Shown here: positions 1 through 10,265 of the stretch, one piece after another
How the letters are laid out: each line of letters opens with the position of its first letter
How positions within the stretch are numbered: the first letter of the stretch is position 1
From: Loxodes magnus
Taxonomy: Eukaryota; Ciliophora; Karyorelictea; Loxodida; Loxodidae
DNA: 64,000 bases
Reading direction: 5' to 3'
Assembly: GCA_946699065.1 (NCBI GenBank)
Contig: CAMPDV010002092.1
Location: 1 to 64,000, forward strand
Program-made: the position numbers and the translations under genes
Notes under the pieces: model-generated
Told to the model about the DNA's origin: nothing
The model's database searches: none
What the model saw: only the letters and a program-made list of their open reading frames with translations

Positions 1-871
1 TATTAGACTTAATTATTATAATTAAAAAAAAATCTGTCACGTTTTCATATCCATTCCTTTACTTAATAAAAACCTTTAAAATATATTTATCTTTTATATA
101 TAAAGAGATGAAAACAAGATAGAGGTTTCAACTATGATAAATGAGAAAAGAATTGAAAATAAAGGCTGCTTAGAAAAAAAAAACTTGATTCGAGAAAAAT
201 ATAAAAAACCATAGAAATCAAAAAGAGCCATAACATAAAGAAAACAAATTATTTATTTTTTATTTAATTTTAATTTTTTTATGATTTATATTCAAAAAGA
301 ACAGATTAAAAAACTTTTTTTGGATTAATAATAAAAAAATCACTTAAAATATTTTTTTAATATTAGTTAATATGTCTTAAAACGAAAATTCATAAATTAA
401 AGAATAAAAAATCTTACAAATCTATTTGATCAATATTTAAAAGAAAGTCAAACATAAAAAGATTTAAATTTAAAGAAAATTTACCGTTTCTTAAAAATTT
501 GTATATAAGTTAAATATTGTATATGTAAACATAAACATCGAAAAAACAAAAAAAGAAAAGTTAAATTATAATAAAAAATAAAAAAAAAATTAATTAAAAT
601 AATTTTCGAATAAATAAAAATAAGTATCTATCATAAATCTATATATCAAATCACTTACTTTAAAAAAAATTATAATAAAAAAAAATCATTATAAAGCAAT
701 TAGAAAAAAAACAGAAAAAAATATAAAACATAAATCAAAAATTTAAAAATAAGAAAAAATGAAACGAATAAAAATTGATAAAAAAATGATATAAAAGTTT
801 AAAAAATAAAAAAAAATTACAATAATAAAACAAATAAAAATAATTTAAGAAAGATGAGTTATAAAGAATAA

Positions 872-917
872 GCCCGGCTAGCTCAGTCAGACTCTTAATT
901 TGGTGGGTTCGGGCCAT
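872..917 (+). pseudogene. Truncated tRNA-Lys(CUU)-derived sequence
   Basis: The 5' acceptor strand (GCCCGGC), a box-A start, a CTT anticodon loop and the start of the T arm (GGTTCG) of a eukaryotic tRNA-Lys are present. The 3' half of the D arm is missing, and the sequence diverges after GGTTCGGGCC. It cannot fold as a complete tRNA. It matches the first of two right-arm copies at its 3' side and the second at its 5' side, as if produced by recombination between two copies. Confidence 0.7.
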
Positions 918-924
918 TTTGCAT

Positions 925-1258
925 ATCTTATCTTCTAAAAATTTTTATTCTATTTTTTCTTAGAGTTTCTGAAAGATCGATTCTCATTCATTTTTTTAAT
1001 AAATTGTTTGCTGCCTTCTTTATGTTAATAATTTCTTTGTTTATCTTGAGTTATTTTTCCTGTATAATTTACCTTCTTATTTTCAAAAAATCCTCGAGAT
1101 TGTTTCTTATTAGTTCTCTATTTTATTTTTTTTTCATTTGATATGTAAGCAGTTTCTAACTTTTGCTTAGGTTGCTTTAATTTTTAACATCTTTTTGATT
1201 TCCATTCGGGAATATAATCTTCTTTAGGCTTTCTCTTTACAATCATCGGATCATTCAT
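925..1258 (-). CDS. Basic Lys/Arg-rich ORF, second of an overlapping pair
   Basis: With TAA/TAG as Gln this reads from ATG (MNDPMIVKRKPKEDY...) as a highly basic, probably nucleic-acid-binding protein of about 105 residues. The same frame is kept in the right arm (+ strand from 55824) with few substitutions. Its ATG overlaps the TGA of the upstream coiled-coil ORF as ATGA, a layout seen in translationally coupled ORFs of non-LTR elements. Family not recognised; a Gag/ORF1-like role is inference from the LINE context. Confidence 0.4.
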
Positions 1259-1450
1259 CTAAATTTTTGCAGTAATATGCTTTCAGTTAGCTCTACGATT
1301 TGATTAAATTTTGTTTCTAGTTCTTCTATTCTTATAATTCCTAGCTTTTCATTTTCAATGTTTTCTCTTTTGAATTACTCATCAAGTTTTCATTTTTTCT
1401 TTCAATTTCTTGTACAGTTCTTTATAGCTTAAAATTTTTTATTGCATGAT
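1255..1450 (-). CDS. Coiled-coil ORF fragment upstream of the basic ORF
   Basis: The reverse strand encodes a short Glu/Leu/Ile heptad-rich stretch (ENEKLGIIRIEELETKFNQI) ending at a TGA that overlaps the next ORF's ATG. One frame change near 1400 suggests decay or a short intron. The right arm has the same arrangement near 55640-55827. LINE ORF1 proteins usually carry such coiled coils, but this piece is too short to assign. Confidence 0.35.
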
Positions 1451-1659
1451 TTAGAGTTTTTAAATTATTTTTTATTACGCATAACTGTACTAAGATGATT
1501 CCTTTTTAGAAGAGATTTTTTACTAGTAATTTTCCATTTTTTTTATTATTAATAGGTCGTTTTTTCCACTTGGAAAAGCTGATGTGATTTACTGAATGAA
1601 TAGAATGAATAACATGAATAATGAGAACACTTTTATATTAATATTAATATTGAAAAAGT

Positions 1660-2039
1660 TGCATACCAACCTGGTTCTACGCACTCTATAATTAAAATTC
1701 TTTATTATATAAAAAAAATAGATAAATTAACCAAATTAAATGAGATAAACATAGATTATATAGGTTTATTTTATTGTATAAATGGCAACTTTTTTTCATA
1801 TTCATGTTTTTAAAGAAAGAATTTTTAAAAAAATAAATTAACTTTGTCGTTTAATTAATTTAATCTCAAATAAATTTTTTAAATTACTAAAAACTTTATT
1901 TTTACGTAAAGATATGTAGTCGATAGATGCAAAATTTTTTTAATTTAAGATTTAAACAAACTTTGGTAAATTAATTGAGAAAATTTAACTTATAGAAAAA
2001 TTAGTATGTTTTTTCTTTATTTATTTAAAAATTAAAAAT
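1660..2039. other. Gene-poor AT-rich stretch
   Basis: Low-complexity A/T sequence with no coding pattern I can support. It is mirrored in the right arm at about 55030-55440. Confidence 0.6.
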
Positions 2040-2640
2040 AGAATTTTCATATTTTTGTAAAAATTTAAATTTAAATACAGAATTGGATCAAAGGCATAAG
2101 AAAGAGACCTTAACGTATTTTGAAATATTTAGCAAGACTAGAACAGCTAAACTCAAAACTAGCAATAGAAGTTGAAAGAGTTGATTCACAAGTTAGAAAA
2201 ATATTAGAAAATCAGATAAAATTGCTCCGTTAAATGAAACTGAAAGAATAAGAAATAATCTAATAATAATTGAAGACAAAAATTACTCAAGATTTCAACT
2301 AAAAGACAAGTAAAAAGATGTTAATATTGTAATTCTCAAATATATCTGTGAAAAAGCTGCTAGAAGTTTCTCAATTTCAAGAAAGAATATTAAAACTAGT
2401 AGAAGTATTTGGAAAAATAAAAGAAGAGATAGTAACAACTAAAACTATAAAGAGAAAGACTATATAGTAACAAATATGTTAAACTTGCAAGAAAAAATGA
2501 TATCTAGTATCTAGGTGATTTAAGAATTCAAGGACAACAAGCATGGGCAAGGAGAAGAGTTTTAGAGATTTTCAAACTTTTATTTTATGCTTCTAGATCA
2601 ATCTAGAAGTTGGCGGGAAAAAGGTTGAAATATCTCCAAG
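2040..2640 (+). pseudogene. LINE ORF1-like protein, left-arm copy, frame-broken
   Basis: A coiled coil (RLEQLNSKLAIEVE) is followed after a frame change by ETERIRNNLIIIE, which resembles the start of the RRM in L1-type ORF1 proteins (the 'RRNNIII' motif). Further frame changes lead to a C-terminal stretch ending near YLGDLRIQGQQAWARRR. Comparison with the diverged M1 copy shows mostly synonymous changes in the coiled coil (CAG/TAG, CTA/TTA, GAA/GAG), so this frame was under selection. The frame jumps may be mini-introns or decay; I treat the copy as degenerate. ORF1 proteins bind LINE RNA. Confidence 0.55.
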
Positions 2641-2648
2641 ATCGCCAA
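2590..2648. repeat. Palindrome plus TTGGCG/CGCCAA hairpin
   Basis: A near-perfect palindrome (CTTCTAGATcaATCTAGAAG, 2590-2609) is followed directly by TTGGCG (2610-2615) pairing with CGCCAA (2643-2648). Both are kept in the right arm near 54440-54490. It lies at the 3' end of the ORF1-like region, so it may be an RNA structure or LINE 3' element. Confidence 0.4.
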
Positions 2649-2649
2649 A

Positions 2650-3450
2650 CATTTAATTTTGCATTTTTATTTTTATTTATTTTTGCAAAAAGTCTTATAT
2701 TATACCTTTAATTTTCTTTTCATTCATAGTTCCATTTTATATTGAAATAGAGAGTTATAATTACAGCTCTATAAGATAAAATTTGAATTATTTCAAAATT
2801 AAATACTAAAATTTGCTAGAAGTATTCTCAGATTTAAATTAAACAATATCTAAAGTTCAAAGATAAGAAGAAACTGGGTGATTTATGCTATAAAAATTTA
2901 GTGAATTAACAATCTACTAAAAAAGATATTCGAACATTTTTATTTTCGAAACAAATAGGAAATTTAGTAAATGAAAGAGATATTAAACTAAAAAGCTTTT
3001 CATATTCAGTCATAGTTAAAAAAATTTGCACTAACAAGAAATAGTAATGAGGAGTTTTTACTTAAAACGTTTATAATCATGCGAAAATCATAAAATAAAA
3101 TATCGATATTCAATAAGTAAGCTTACGTTGTTTGGTAATATAGAAAGCCAAGCAAAGCTAATTGATATAAAAATAGAAGTCAAAATAAAAATATTGTCTG
3201 AAGGAATCAATAATTTTTAGAATTAAATAATTTCAAAGGTCTCAAATCGTATACAGCTGTGAATCAAACTAAGGAAATATGAAAAAAATTATTAACAAAT
3301 TTTTATGTTGTTTTAAGGAATTAAGTAGTATCTTAATCAAAAAATAAATAAGCATTCTATTTTAAATAAGCTGAGATATGTAAGATCTATTTTATATAAA
3401 TTAAAAGTCAAGATATTCATAATTTAAAATCATAATTTCATATTAATTGC
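2650..3450 (+). CDS. Possible unknown ORF, low support
   Basis: From about 3110 the + strand reads as a Lys/Ile/Gln-rich protein (ISKLTLFGNIESQAKLIDIK...) for about 100 codons, using TAA/TAG as Gln. The sequence is mirrored in the right arm at 53700-54000. No domain is recognised and no start is clear. The first ~450 bases hold nothing I can support. Confidence 0.25.
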
Positions 3451-3453
3451 ATA

Positions 3454-3849
3454 TCACTAGCATTTTGTTCTATGTAATAATTAAATTTTAATATACTACA
3501 TCTAAACAAACGTAGATTTCAGTGCTTCAGTAGTAAAACGACTAATTATAATAATATTTAAAATCTGGTCCTACTATTTTCAATCAAATAAAGATAAAAG
3601 TATCCATTCTTTAAATGCAAATACTTGTGTTACCTCTTTGATATTTTTCATATCTATATCAACCTCAAGTTTTAAAATGTATTTTCTTAAACTCTTTTCC
3701 GTTTTTACCGAAATATAAATCCCAGCTGGTATTTCTACTTTCTTTCTCTATTTTTTAAAAGAGATGACGCCTCGCTACATATCTAAAATTTCAAAACGAT
3801 TCTCTTTATCTAGTTTCCCAGATGAAACAGGTTTACAGAAATTTCACAT
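3454..3849 (-). CDS. Unknown 131-residue protein
   Basis: A continuous frame starts at ATG 3849 (MWNFCKPVSSGKLDKENRFE..., second codon TGA read as Trp) and ends at TGA. It is mixed charged/hydrophobic with no signal peptide or familiar motif. The right-arm copy (52999-53393, + strand) keeps most residues but has a one-base deletion that breaks the frame after about 80 codons, so the left copy is the better one. Function unknown. Confidence 0.45.
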
Positions 3850-3935
3850 TTTAAGAGAAAAATAAAGTAAAATAAAAGTTAAAATAAAGGAAAACAAAAA
3901 GCGTTTATTTTTAAATAAGATTTTATAAAGAGTTA

Positions 3936-4750
3936 TCATTTGTCGTGCTCTTTTTTCTCTTGACTTTAATATGTTCCAAAAATTTTGTCGAAGATTGTTA
4001 TTATTGTTTCATAGTTAGCTATAATCTTATAATGATGATCGAGATGATATTTGTATGGGAACTTATCCCAATGTGACATTACAGCAACCATCATATAACT
4101 TAAAGATATAAATACTTTGGCCCAGTAGTTAATAGGAAATACTAGTATAGGGTAGAATAAAGTTGACATAGAAACATAAGTTTCTACTATGTGATCGAAT
4201 GCAAAATTAGTTATTCCAATCTTATCTTCAGGTTTTTACCATTAGGGATGAAATGAATGCCCATAACGATTTAAAAATTTGATATTATGTGATGCTCTAT
4301 GCTATGTATACCACCAAAGTTCAAAACCTAGCATCCATAACATAATATACGAATGACAGACTAAAAATATGTGCGACCCGTAGTGATTTTCGTTATGTCC
4401 TATAAGATAGTCCAATCGATGAACGTTTGCATCAAAGATAAAACCAACATATTGACTGAAATAGACTTTATCCACTTTTTGAAACTATCGTTAGACATAT
4501 CTTTATCTAAAACTTTAATAATAATATATAGGAAAGCAGTGATAGACGATATTGAAGCTAAGTCAACAATCCAATAAATGAGTCACATTGCCCAAGGTGA
4601 AGTTACTTTAAAAAAGTTGATATTCTGTGCTATCTACTTTATATCTTCTTAATTAGATATTTCTGGATTTTTATAAGTTCCAATAACATACAATGAGAGG
4701 AATACACTTGTGATCCACAGGTAATCAGTCTTCTTCTTCTGAATTTTCAT
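3936..4750 (-). CDS. Fatty-acid hydroxylase / sterol desaturase-family membrane enzyme
   Basis: Starts at ATG 4750 (MKIQKKKTDYLWITSVFLSL) and ends at TGA 3936. Removing a 20 nt GT..AG intron (4456-4475) joins two frames into one protein of about 264 residues. The C-terminal half has the superfamily's histidine clusters in order: HRASH, HSFHP and HLDHH, which bind a di-iron centre; the expected second-box HxxHH is altered to HSFHP. Several hydrophobic stretches, including one at the N-terminus, fit an ER membrane protein. One TGA falls inside (AMWLIYW) and reads as Trp. Family members hydroxylate or desaturate sterols, fatty acids or sphingolipids; the substrate cannot be told. Probably a captured host gene. 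Confidence 0.82.
4456..4475 (-). other. 20 nt spliceosomal intron in the hydroxylase gene
   Basis: Reverse strand reads GTGGATAAAGTCTATTTCAG. Removal restores a single frame across the gene (…FKN/QYVGFIF…). The size matches the 21-22 nt intron of the WD40 genes here. Confidence 0.6.
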
Positions 4751-4869
4751 ATTTAATTATAAATAGAGTTATATACCGATTTAGGTGGATCCACGCTAAT
4801 AAACTTTTTTATTTTATTTCCTCGAAGCTAAATGTAGGTGGATACTCGTTAGAGCTTTTCCTTTTTAAT

Positions 4870-5130
4870 GAAAATAGTTAAATTAATAGTATTTAGTATT
4901 TAAAAAGTCTTCAAAATAAAAATAACAAAATGACAATTAAAAAAATAAACGGCATCATATGCATTAAAGCTATTCAATGCATAAGCATAAAAACCCTTTT
5001 TCCCATCAAATACTATATCATAAACTTATTGATCATATTCAATCATCTTTGCTAGCCTTCTTACTGAAATTATTTTTGATAGCTTAGACCATATAGCATT
5101 CTTTATACCTTTTTAATAATCCAAGGGAAA
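4870..5130 (-). CDS. Short unknown ORF beside the hydroxylase gene
   Basis: The reverse strand reads as a plausible polypeptide (LAKMIEYDQQVYDIVFDGKK then GFYAYALNSFNAYDAVYFFN) of about 70-80 residues, with a hydrophobic end. It lies upstream of and in the same direction as the hydroxylase gene, inside the left-arm-only segment. No family recognised; it could be a gene fragment carried in with it. Confidence 0.3.
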
Positions 5131-5929
5131 ATTTAATTTAATTTGTTTCGTTTCATTTTAATTAAAGTATATATTTAAAGGATTAAAAGTAATAAAAAAC
5201 TGAAAGTAGCAAGTTCAAACGAACCAAAAAACAACTTCAAAGTACTAGCCTCAGAGTTAATAAATCCATTAAAGTATTTAATTGATTATTTATTGGAGCA
5301 TTACTAGTTAAATTAATATATTATTAAGATTACTAGACTCAGTATCTTTAATTAAAGATAGCCTAATTCTGTATAATACTTCTTATTTATGTATCTTAAT
5401 AAACTAACAAGATACATTAAACCTTTAAATATACTATATATTTCATTCTAAGCTTTTATTTACAAGATATTTGCTAATAAGTATATTAAACTAATTTAAA
5501 AATAAAATCTAGCTTTAATGCTTTTTTATGGTAGTTAGTATTTTAGATTTATTTTAGCTTAGAGATATAAGGAAAATCAAAATAGATTAGTATGATCTAA
5601 ATTAAGAAAAGGGAAGTTAAGCAGATAGAGTTTTAAAGGATTAGAATGATAATGTTTTCAAGAGACTAAAGTATGAATGCTTTTGTAGTTTTGGGGTTTA
5701 AATTTATGTTTATTGAATAGTGAAGTGAATGAAGCAGCAAATTCAATCTAAGATATTGCAAAGTTGGAAAAAAGACAGCAATTTTTTATATTCCTTAGAA
5801 AATATTAAATTAAATTAAATAATGTTTGCCTTTCAGCTTAATAAAATAATTTTTATGATATCACTCTCATTCTGAAGCACTTAGGTTCTTTAGAAAATAA
5901 AAAATAAACGCAACTGAAAATTTTTGATT

Positions 5930-6560
5930 TAAGATAATCAAGAAAATGAAAAACTTAAAGAGTGTGTACAATTATGCTACTTTGAGAATTTAAATCTCAA
6001 ACTATTGCATGAATATTTCAATCTAAATTTTATAAAAATCATTGAATATTTGTAGTTCTAGAAGGATTTACACTTTTTTGTTTTTTCAAAAGGACAATTC
6101 TTAGATTTATAAGTTCAAAATAGACATTTTGGCAACCCCTTCGGATATGTACATTTCTCATTTAATAGCAACTTTTTTATTTAAGACTTTGATTTATTAA
6201 ATTTTAGTGACTTCTTTTTTATTCATTTAGAAACACTGGAATTCTATAATTATTTAATTCTTCTGTAAAACTTTTGTTATTCTATTTTATCTATAGAAAA
6301 ACTTGTTAAACCATGCTCAATATCCAATTTGTAACTACTTGCAAACTTAAATATTTTTTAAATATCAAGCATGCATTTTTGTTGTAATTGATTATTTTAT
6401 TTTATTGAGAAAAATTGTAACTTAGCAGCTATTTCATTCTAGTTCGTAAATGATATTCTTGAATCTTTTAATTAATAATATTCAATTTAAGATTTAAAAC
6501 TCTTATCTTGTAGGTTTAATTTTTTTCTCACTTTCATTATGTTTATTTAAATCCTTTCTT
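5930..6560 (+). CDS. Leu/Phe-rich unknown ORF, left-arm copy
   Basis: One frame reads for about 200 codons as a Leu/Phe/Asn-rich protein (NLNLKLLHEYFNLNFIKIIE, then HFGNPFGYVHFSFNSNFFIQ). It is conserved in the right arm (− strand, about 51780-52400). Spacing of Leu/Phe is irregular, so I do not call leucine-rich repeats. Start and end are uncertain because no codon is a dedicated stop. Confidence 0.35.
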
Positions 6561-6599
6561 ATTACTACTAAAGACTGTATTCTTTTTAAATTTTATGAC

Positions 6600-7688
6600 T
6601 AAAACCAACTAGGATTTATTGTGACATTAATTTTAGTTTTAAATAACTTATATTAGCTAATCTAATACTTATATTATCTCATACTACAAAGAAACATATT
6701 ATGTTAAGTTTACTCTTTCTATTAATTCAGAAAATAATAATAGAAGATAGTAAAAATATGCTTTCTTAAAAAAACTTATAATTTTCTAAATATCAAACAA
6801 CTAATTTTAAGAAAGAGAGTATTAATAGTGTTAGCAATATAATATAGATTTGTATATAATAATAGAATTAAGTTTTTATCTTTAAATAATCTAGAATAAT
6901 TTAGGTATTATTAATTAGAAATGATAATTACAAAAATAACATAAATAATAAATATAATATTAGTTTGCTATAAAAGAGAAAGTTATCTAAATGTATTAAT
7001 TATAACTAATCTAATATCTAAATTAAAGAGAAATTAATTAATAACTAATAAAGCTAAAAGGATAAAATATTAAGTATTTAATAGACATAATTAAACATAT
7101 TAAAGCTTATTTTAATAATAAAATTAAATATTACTATTTAATAATTGTAAGATAAAATTAGTGATACACCATTTATAGTTAGATTAAATATTTACTTTCT
7201 ACTACTTATATTTATTAAACTTATATATTTTGCTTAGAATCAACATTATAATAAATTATATTAGTTTATTATTATAAGAGAGACCTTTATAAATAAAAAG
7301 TTTTAATGAAATAGTAGTAAGAAAGTGGGCAATTAAAAGATTTTATCCTATAAATACTAAAAATACTTTGCTTTAAATAATTTGATGTTTTTTAATATTT
7401 ATTCAAACTAATTAATAAGAAACTTGATTTATTTCATTTTTTTAATTAGTAAAAAGCTTAAATAAATAATTTTTTGATTAAATGTAAGTGAAAAATAATA
7501 ATTAATAGTAATAGCTTTTAAAAGAATTGTAATATTTTATTTATAATTTAAATTAATTTACAAAGAAATAAGGTTTTTTTATTAAGAGTCTTTGATTTAA
7601 AGCACAAATAAGTAGTAACTAATAAATGCATACTAAAGTTATTATAATAAGGATATAAATTCTTCGTTATAAGATTTTGATATAATAA
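6600..7688. other. AT-rich non-coding stretch shared by the arm copies
   Basis: Conserved in copy B (about 28800-29890) and the right arm (about 50530-51690), but no coding pattern, tRNA or motif is visible. Confidence 0.55.
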
Positions 7689-7720
7689 TATATCCTTTTA
7701 TTTAAAAATAAAAGGATATA
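7689..7720. repeat. 15 bp perfect hairpin upstream of the WD40 gene
   Basis: TATATCCTTTTATTT and its exact complement are separated by two bases, about 210 bases before the WD40 start. Copies B and C have the same site but with mismatched stems, so only the left copy is perfect. Confidence 0.5.
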
Positions 7721-7932
7721 AAATAATTAAAATTGTAAAAGTTTGTACACTATTAGTTTAATATCTTGTCTTGTTTTAAGACAAAAATAGAAAAATCAAT
7801 GTTTAAGAAATGAGATATTTATAAGTATGCTTAATAAATAATTTAATTGTTTAATTTTATTGAAATTAAGTAAGTAAAATTTATAGAGTTATTTTAATTA
7901 AATATTTATTGAATTAAGTTATAAAAATTAAA

Positions 7933-9015
7933 ATGGTGAAAAAATAAATGGAGAAAAAAGAAAAGCAATTTACTAAAAGTATTTTTTTAAGAAAACTCTT
8001 AAGAGCGAGAAGCCACATACTAGGGAAAATATCTTTACTTCATTTTAAGTATGAAATTCTGCCTAATTTATGTTACTAAAAGTTAATAAATAAGATCAGT
8101 TATGACCAAAGTAAAGGTATTTCTTTAATATTTTTTAACTAAGTCATTAATAGCACTTCAGATGTTTTATCGGTAGCCATATCAAGTGACCTGAATTGGA
8201 TTGTATCAGGTTCAGCATTTCCTGAAAATTCGATAAAGATCTGGAATTTCCAGATAGGTACTCTCCTAAGAACTATAACAGGACATACTTCTCCTATTAC
8301 TTCTGTATTCATCTCCTCAGACTCTAGCTATATAGTATCAGGATCTGATGATAAAACCATAAAGATTTGAAACTTGTAGACTGGTTCTCTCATAAGAACT
8401 ATAACGGATCATACTTCATGTGTTACATCGGTAGTAATTTCCCCAGACTCTAGCTATATAGTATCGGGATCTTATGATAACACTATAAAGATCTGAAATT
8501 TCCACAATGGTGATCTCCAAAGAACTTTGTCTGGACATACTGACTGAATTTGATCGGTAGTAATCTCCTATGACTCTAGATATATTATATCGGGATCTTG
8601 GGATAACACTATAAAGATTTGGAATTTCTAGACAGGTCAGCTTGTGCGAACTCTTACTGGGCATTCAGGTTCTGTTTTATCGGTGATAGTGTCTAAGGAT
8701 ATCAGGTATATAATATCAGGCTCGGATGACAGTACTATTAAGATATGGGAGTTCTCTTCTGGTTAGTGTATTCGTACTCTTTAAGGTCATACAGATGTTG
8801 TATGAAGTATTAAGTTAAGTGTTGATTCAAGTGTTATCTTTTCTGGTTCATGGGATAAAACAATCAAGATTTGGAACTTTGATAAGGGTGAGTGTATCTA
8901 GACTTTATAAGGACATACAAGTTCAATAAATTCTATAGCATTGAGTGTTGATAATAGATGGTTGGTATCGGGAGCGGGTGACAAGACGATAAGAAAGTGG
9001 AGGATTTCGAGTTGA
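7933..9015 (+). CDS. Seven-bladed WD40 repeat protein with variable face (left copy)
   Basis: Continuous 360-codon frame from ATG 7933 to TGA 9013-9015. A basic N-terminal ~70 residues precedes seven repeats of 42 residues (GHT...SVxIS...SGSxD.TIKIWN). Blades are near-identical to each other, typical of recently amplified WD40 arrays. In-frame TGA codons fall on Trp positions (two 'KIWN' motifs, DWIW, VVW); TAA/TAG encode Gln (WNLQTG, TLQGH). The first ATG is chosen because the right-arm copy has ACG at the second ATG. The 21 nt intron remnant has lost its 3' G and is read through in frame. Blade 1 lacks the GH pair. WD40 propellers bind proteins or peptides; the partner is unknown. Confidence 0.9.
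8117..8137 (+). other. Former mini-intron with lost 3' splice site
   Basis: Aligned with the right-arm copy, where the intron is 22 nt (GT...TTTT TTAG), this copy has lost the terminal G, leaving 21 nt ending TTTTTTA. It can no longer be spliced as GT..AG but stays in frame. Confidence 0.6.
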
Positions 9016-9019
9016 GTAA

Positions 9020-9700
9020 CTTGCTATTTGACTTAATTAAATTTTTCGATTAAAGATATAAGATATTGGTAATGTATTTAAATGAATGTTGAATGTTAAT
9101 AATGTTTTTAGTTATATGAAGTTTTTTAATTATTAAATAAAAATTTGTTATATTCTTAAATATTATTAGTTTAAAAAAAAGGTTGAGTGATAGGTTATAG
9201 AAATTAGTGAGGTATGTTGATTTAAAGTGGTAATGTTTAAAAATATTTAAAATATAATTTTGTTAAATGAAAGCATGAAATAAGTTTAAGTTTAAATTTA
9301 TGCTATAAAATTTTATGGATTTATTTTTAGATTTAGTAAAAATTTCAAGTTGAGTATAAATTTTCATTTTTTTTGTGAAGTGGTTAAAATATTATTTATA
9401 AGGTTAAAGTAAGTTTATAATTTTGATTATTAATTGAAAAAATTTAATTAAGTATTTATTTTAAATTAAATTAAATTTTGTTTTTTTATTATTTATTTTT
9501 TATTATTTATTTTTTATGATTGATTATTATTATTTATTAATTATTATTAATTATCATTATTATTAATTATTTATTGATATTATAAAATTTTAATATTTTT
9601 CGTTTCCGATTGGATTATAAAATTTTTTGATATTAAGTTTTTTATTTATCATTATTTTTCAATTTTAGAGTTTAAATTTCATGAAAATAAAAAATTTGTT
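9020..9700. other. WD40 3' flank, AT microsatellite-like
   Basis: No coding pattern. It contains imperfect TTATTATT/TTTATTATT tracts at about 9475-9560. The flank is conserved behind all four WD40 copies. Confidence 0.55.
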
Positions 9701-10265
9701 TTTTTACTCAGCGTTTTACACTACCATAGATATCTGGGACGGAATAAATTTAATTATTTCGGGATGAAAATTTTAAAATAGGAATAAAATTTCAAGAAAA
9801 AATTCCAAATATAAAAGATTTTTGAGAAAAAATAGGAATTAAAAAAATTTTATATTAAAATAGAATTTTGAATTTTTTTTTGTTGAAATGGTTTTTTGTA
9901 AAATTAAAAAAAATTTTTTGTTTTTAAGCAAATTTTTTGAAAAATTTTAAACAAAACTTTTTTTCTTTTTTATTTAAAAGTATATTTTTGATAAGGTTAA
10001 TTATGTTTGAAATTATAAAAAAAATTTATTGTTTATGCTTTGGAAAAAATACAATTTTTAATTTTGAACATCTTTTTGAGTAAATGAAAAAATTTGTTTT
10101 AAAATTTTTAATATTATAAGAATTTACTTAAATGAAAAGGATCTCAAGAAAAAAGGAGATATAATAAAATAACCATGAAATCGTGAAAAAATTATCCTTT
10201 TTTCGCTTCAAAAGATTTTCGGGATGGATAAATCCTTTTCTTAAAGGGATAGAATTTTAAAAGAT
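9700..10265. repeat. Recurring module with TTTCGGGATG motifs behind the WD40 gene
   Basis: Begins with an ACTCAGCGTTTTACACTACC motif followed by GGGACGGAATAAA and TTTCGGGATG, and ends near a second CGGGATGGATAAA. The same module follows every WD40 copy (about 26280-26830, 47510-48045, 61660-62225). The two ends read in the same direction, so it is not a simple inverted-repeat transposon. Confidence 0.6.

Larger units (their letters stand above)
3925..5397. other. Left-arm-only 1.47 kb segment
   Basis: The right arm runs straight from the equivalent of 3924 to 5398, so this segment is an insertion in the left arm or a deletion from the right. It holds a fatty-acid hydroxylase-family gene and a short unknown ORF. 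I see no target duplication, terminal inverted repeat or poly(A) tract at the junctions. Confidence 0.75.

Noticed and set aside
735-917. Phe/Tyr-rich reading over the tRNA-Lys remnant (also 56741-57031)
   Set aside because: Low-complexity translation of T-rich repeat end and tRNA sequence, no protein features.
8416-8664. Open frames antisense to the WD40 genes (also 27862-28107 and 49658-49858)
   Set aside because: They are mirror readings of the repeated WD40 blades; the real frame on the other strand has all the motifs.
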